Origin: an uncultured bacterium | GTDB lineage: Bacteria > Bacillota > Clostridia > Lachnospirales > Lachnospiraceae | Length of the DNA: 64,000 bases | Assembly: GCA_947383005.1 (NCBI GenBank) | Contig: CANDBT010000003.1 | Span: forward strand, 1-64,000 | Direction of reading: 5' to 3' | In this document: one piece after another, positions 62,762 to 64,000 of the stretch | Layout: the number at the start of each line of letters is the position of its first letter | How positions within the stretch are numbered: position 1 is the stretch's first letter | Position numbers and translations under genes: made by a program | The notes under the pieces: model-generated | The model's input: only the letters and a program-made list of their open reading frames with translations | Database searches by the model: none | What the model was told of the DNA's origin: nothing

Positions 62762-63571
62762 ATGGATTTAACAACACTTATTGGTATAGTATTGGCAATA
62801 GGCTTGTGCATATGGGGGATTACTCTGGAAAAAATCGGCAATTTTATTGATGTGCAGAGCCTTGCTATTGTTTTGGGCGGTTCTGTGGCGGCGACAATTG
62901 CCAGCTATCCCTTCCGCATTCTGAAAGATGTGCCAAAACATATCATGGTGTGTTTCCGAGGGGGAAAATATAATATCCCCAAGCTGGTAGACCAGTTGGT
63001 GGATTTGGCTATGCTGGCCAGGCAAAGCGGTCTTTTGGCATTAGAGGAAAAGGCCGAGGAGATAAAGGACCCGTTTTTTAAGCAGAGTGTCCTGATGATT
63101 GTAGATGCCAGTGATCCGGATAAGGTACGAGAGCATTTGGAAAAAACCATGGATGATATGATGGCCCGGCATGACGAAGCAGCCGGCCTGTATGAAAAAG
63201 CTTCCGCTTATGCGCCGGCATTTGGTATGATTGGTACGTTGGTTGGCTTGATTAACATGTTGAAGGGCATGGATTTGGACGGCGGCGGCGGAGCCAGTAC
63301 CTTGGGCCAGGATATGTCCGTGGCGTTGATTACTACTTTTTACGGCAGCGGGCTGGCAAATATTTTTTTCCAGCCTATTGCGAAAAAGCTGAGAGTCCGT
63401 CAGGCGGAGGAGGAATTATACTGCATGACGATTGTGGAGGGCCTTATGGGTATCCAGGCAGGAGAAAATCCCAAGATGCTCCGCGAACATCTTTTGGCTT
63501 GCATGAAGCAATCCCAGCAGAAGAAGCTCTTGCTTAAGGCAGAGAAGTCAGGTGGAGGTGGAGAAGGCTGA
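62762..63571 (+). CDS. motA: Flagellar motor stator protein MotA
   Basis: This 269-residue protein has four membrane helices; the third and fourth bear AYAPAFGMIGTLVGLINMLK and SVALITTFYGSGLANIFFQP with the conserved prolines. The cytoplasmic loop contains the charged residues that contact FliG. AGGAGGAAAAAAC precedes the ATG. It overlaps motB by one base in a TGATG junction. Confidence 0.96.
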   Translation: MDLTTLIGIVLAIGLCIWGITLEKIGNFIDVQSLAIVLGGSVAATIASYPFRILKDVPKHIMVCFRGGKYNIPKLVDQLVDLAMLARQSGLLALEEKAEEIKDPFFKQSVLMIVDASDPDKVREHLEKTMDDMMARHDEAAGLYEKASAYAPAFGMIGTLVGLINMLKGMDLDGGGGASTLGQDMSVALITTFYGSGLANIFFQPIAKKLRVRQAEEELYCMTIVEGLMGIQAGENPKMLREHLLACMKQSQQKKLLLKAEKSGGGGEG

Positions 63572-64000
63572 TGAGCAGAAGGAAAAAGGGCGGCGGAGGC
63601 GAAGAGTGCGGAAGCTGGATGGATACATATGGCGACATGGTTACTCTTCTTATGTGTTTCTTCGTTATGTTGTATTCCATGTCCAGCCTTGACCAGCAGA
63701 AATGGCAGATTTTCGTAAAAAGTATTTTTCCTAATTCCAATGAAAAAGAAGAAATTGCCATTAATGAAAATATTTCCGAAGGGGTGTATGACGTTTCGGG
63801 GAATTTGCAGACAGAGCAGGAAATCGAAGATGAGACATTGGATGAATTGTGGCTGTCTCTGGTCAGCGCGCTGAACCTTAACGGAATTGACGGGGTATCC
63901 GTATCCCGTGGAGAGGGTTATACATTTGTGTCTTTTGAGAACCAGGCGTTTTTTAGCGGCGACAGTTCCGCGCTTACCAATGAAGCGACCAGGATATTGG
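63571..64000 (+). CDS. motB: Flagellar motor stator protein MotB (partial, cut by window end)
   Basis: The first 143 residues are present. A basic/Gly N-terminus leads into the single transmembrane helix with the proton-path aspartate in TYGDMVTLLMCFFVMLYSMS. The plug and linker region follows. The peptidoglycan-binding OmpA-like domain has just begun (GYTFVSFENQAFFSGDSSAL). GGAGGTGGAGAAGG precedes the ATG. Confidence 0.95.
   Translation, partial: MSRRKKGGGGEECGSWMDTYGDMVTLLMCFFVMLYSMSSLDQQKWQIFVKSIFPNSNEKEEIAINENISEGVYDVSGNLQTEQEIEDETLDELWLSLVSALNLNGIDGVSVSRGEGYTFVSFENQAFFSGDSSALTNEATRIL

Overview
The window looks like a chromosomal segment of an anaerobic, spore-forming, flagellated Firmicute, most likely a Lachnospiraceae-type clostridium. 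This is an inference from gene content: spoVAD-spoVAE, a Gram-positive flagellar operon, a lysine riboswitch in front of dapA, a DUF3793-flavodoxin pair, a probable PPi-dependent phosphofructokinase, and giant SpaA-type surface proteins. Ribosome binding sites are strong GGAGG types and promoters match the sigma-A consensus well. No phage, transposase, CRISPR array, rRNA or tRNA was seen.

Layout. 1-7.6 kb: lower uronate catabolism. A LacI-type regulator diverges from altronate dehydratase (uxaA), followed by an IclR-type regulator, KDPG aldolase (eda), KDG kinase (kdgK) and a phosphofructokinase. Together they take altronate to KDG, KDPG, and then pyruvate plus glyceraldehyde-3-phosphate. 7.9-10.9 kb: a small Xre regulator with a membrane partner, then an iron-type DUF3793-flavodoxin unit and a DUF554 membrane protein. 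11.2-30.5 kb: three secreted surface proteins of 771, 1308 and about 4141 residues, behind a structured leader RNA. 30.6-34.9 kb: a Tet(M)-like ribosomal GTPase fused to a C-terminal NYN/Rae1-like nuclease domain, then spoVAD-spoVAE. 35-41 kb: a class A penicillin-binding protein on the minus strand, an IMPACT-family protein and BipA/TypA. 41-45 kb: an SSB-like protein, a BtuR-like protein, and riboswitch-controlled dapA followed by dapB, then a small lipoprotein. 45.8-50.9 kb: purC, purF, purB and purA. 51-64 kb: a FliD-like gene with a sigma-28-type promoter and the flagellar operon flgB-fliE-fliF-fliG-fliH-fliI-fliJ-fliK-flgD-(TIGR02530 type)-flgE-flbD-motA-motB, cut by the window end. flgC is absent from its usual place between flgB and fliE.

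The intergenic regions are unusual. At least three dispersed families of structured repeats occur. Family 1 has about seven copies built as outer stem, a conserved GAGGAATATG-like strand, an inner hairpin, and a following GAGT...ACTC hairpin. Family 2 consists of large cruciforms with a conserved GTCAAGCTTGCTTGTAAG-like loop and related minimal palindromes. Family 3 is a small hairpin with a constant AAGTGCG loop. In the first two families stem sequences differ between copies while pairing is mostly kept, which points to selection on structure or to a mobile structured element. The repeats and the GTPase-nuclease fusion are the strongest candidates for undescribed biology here.
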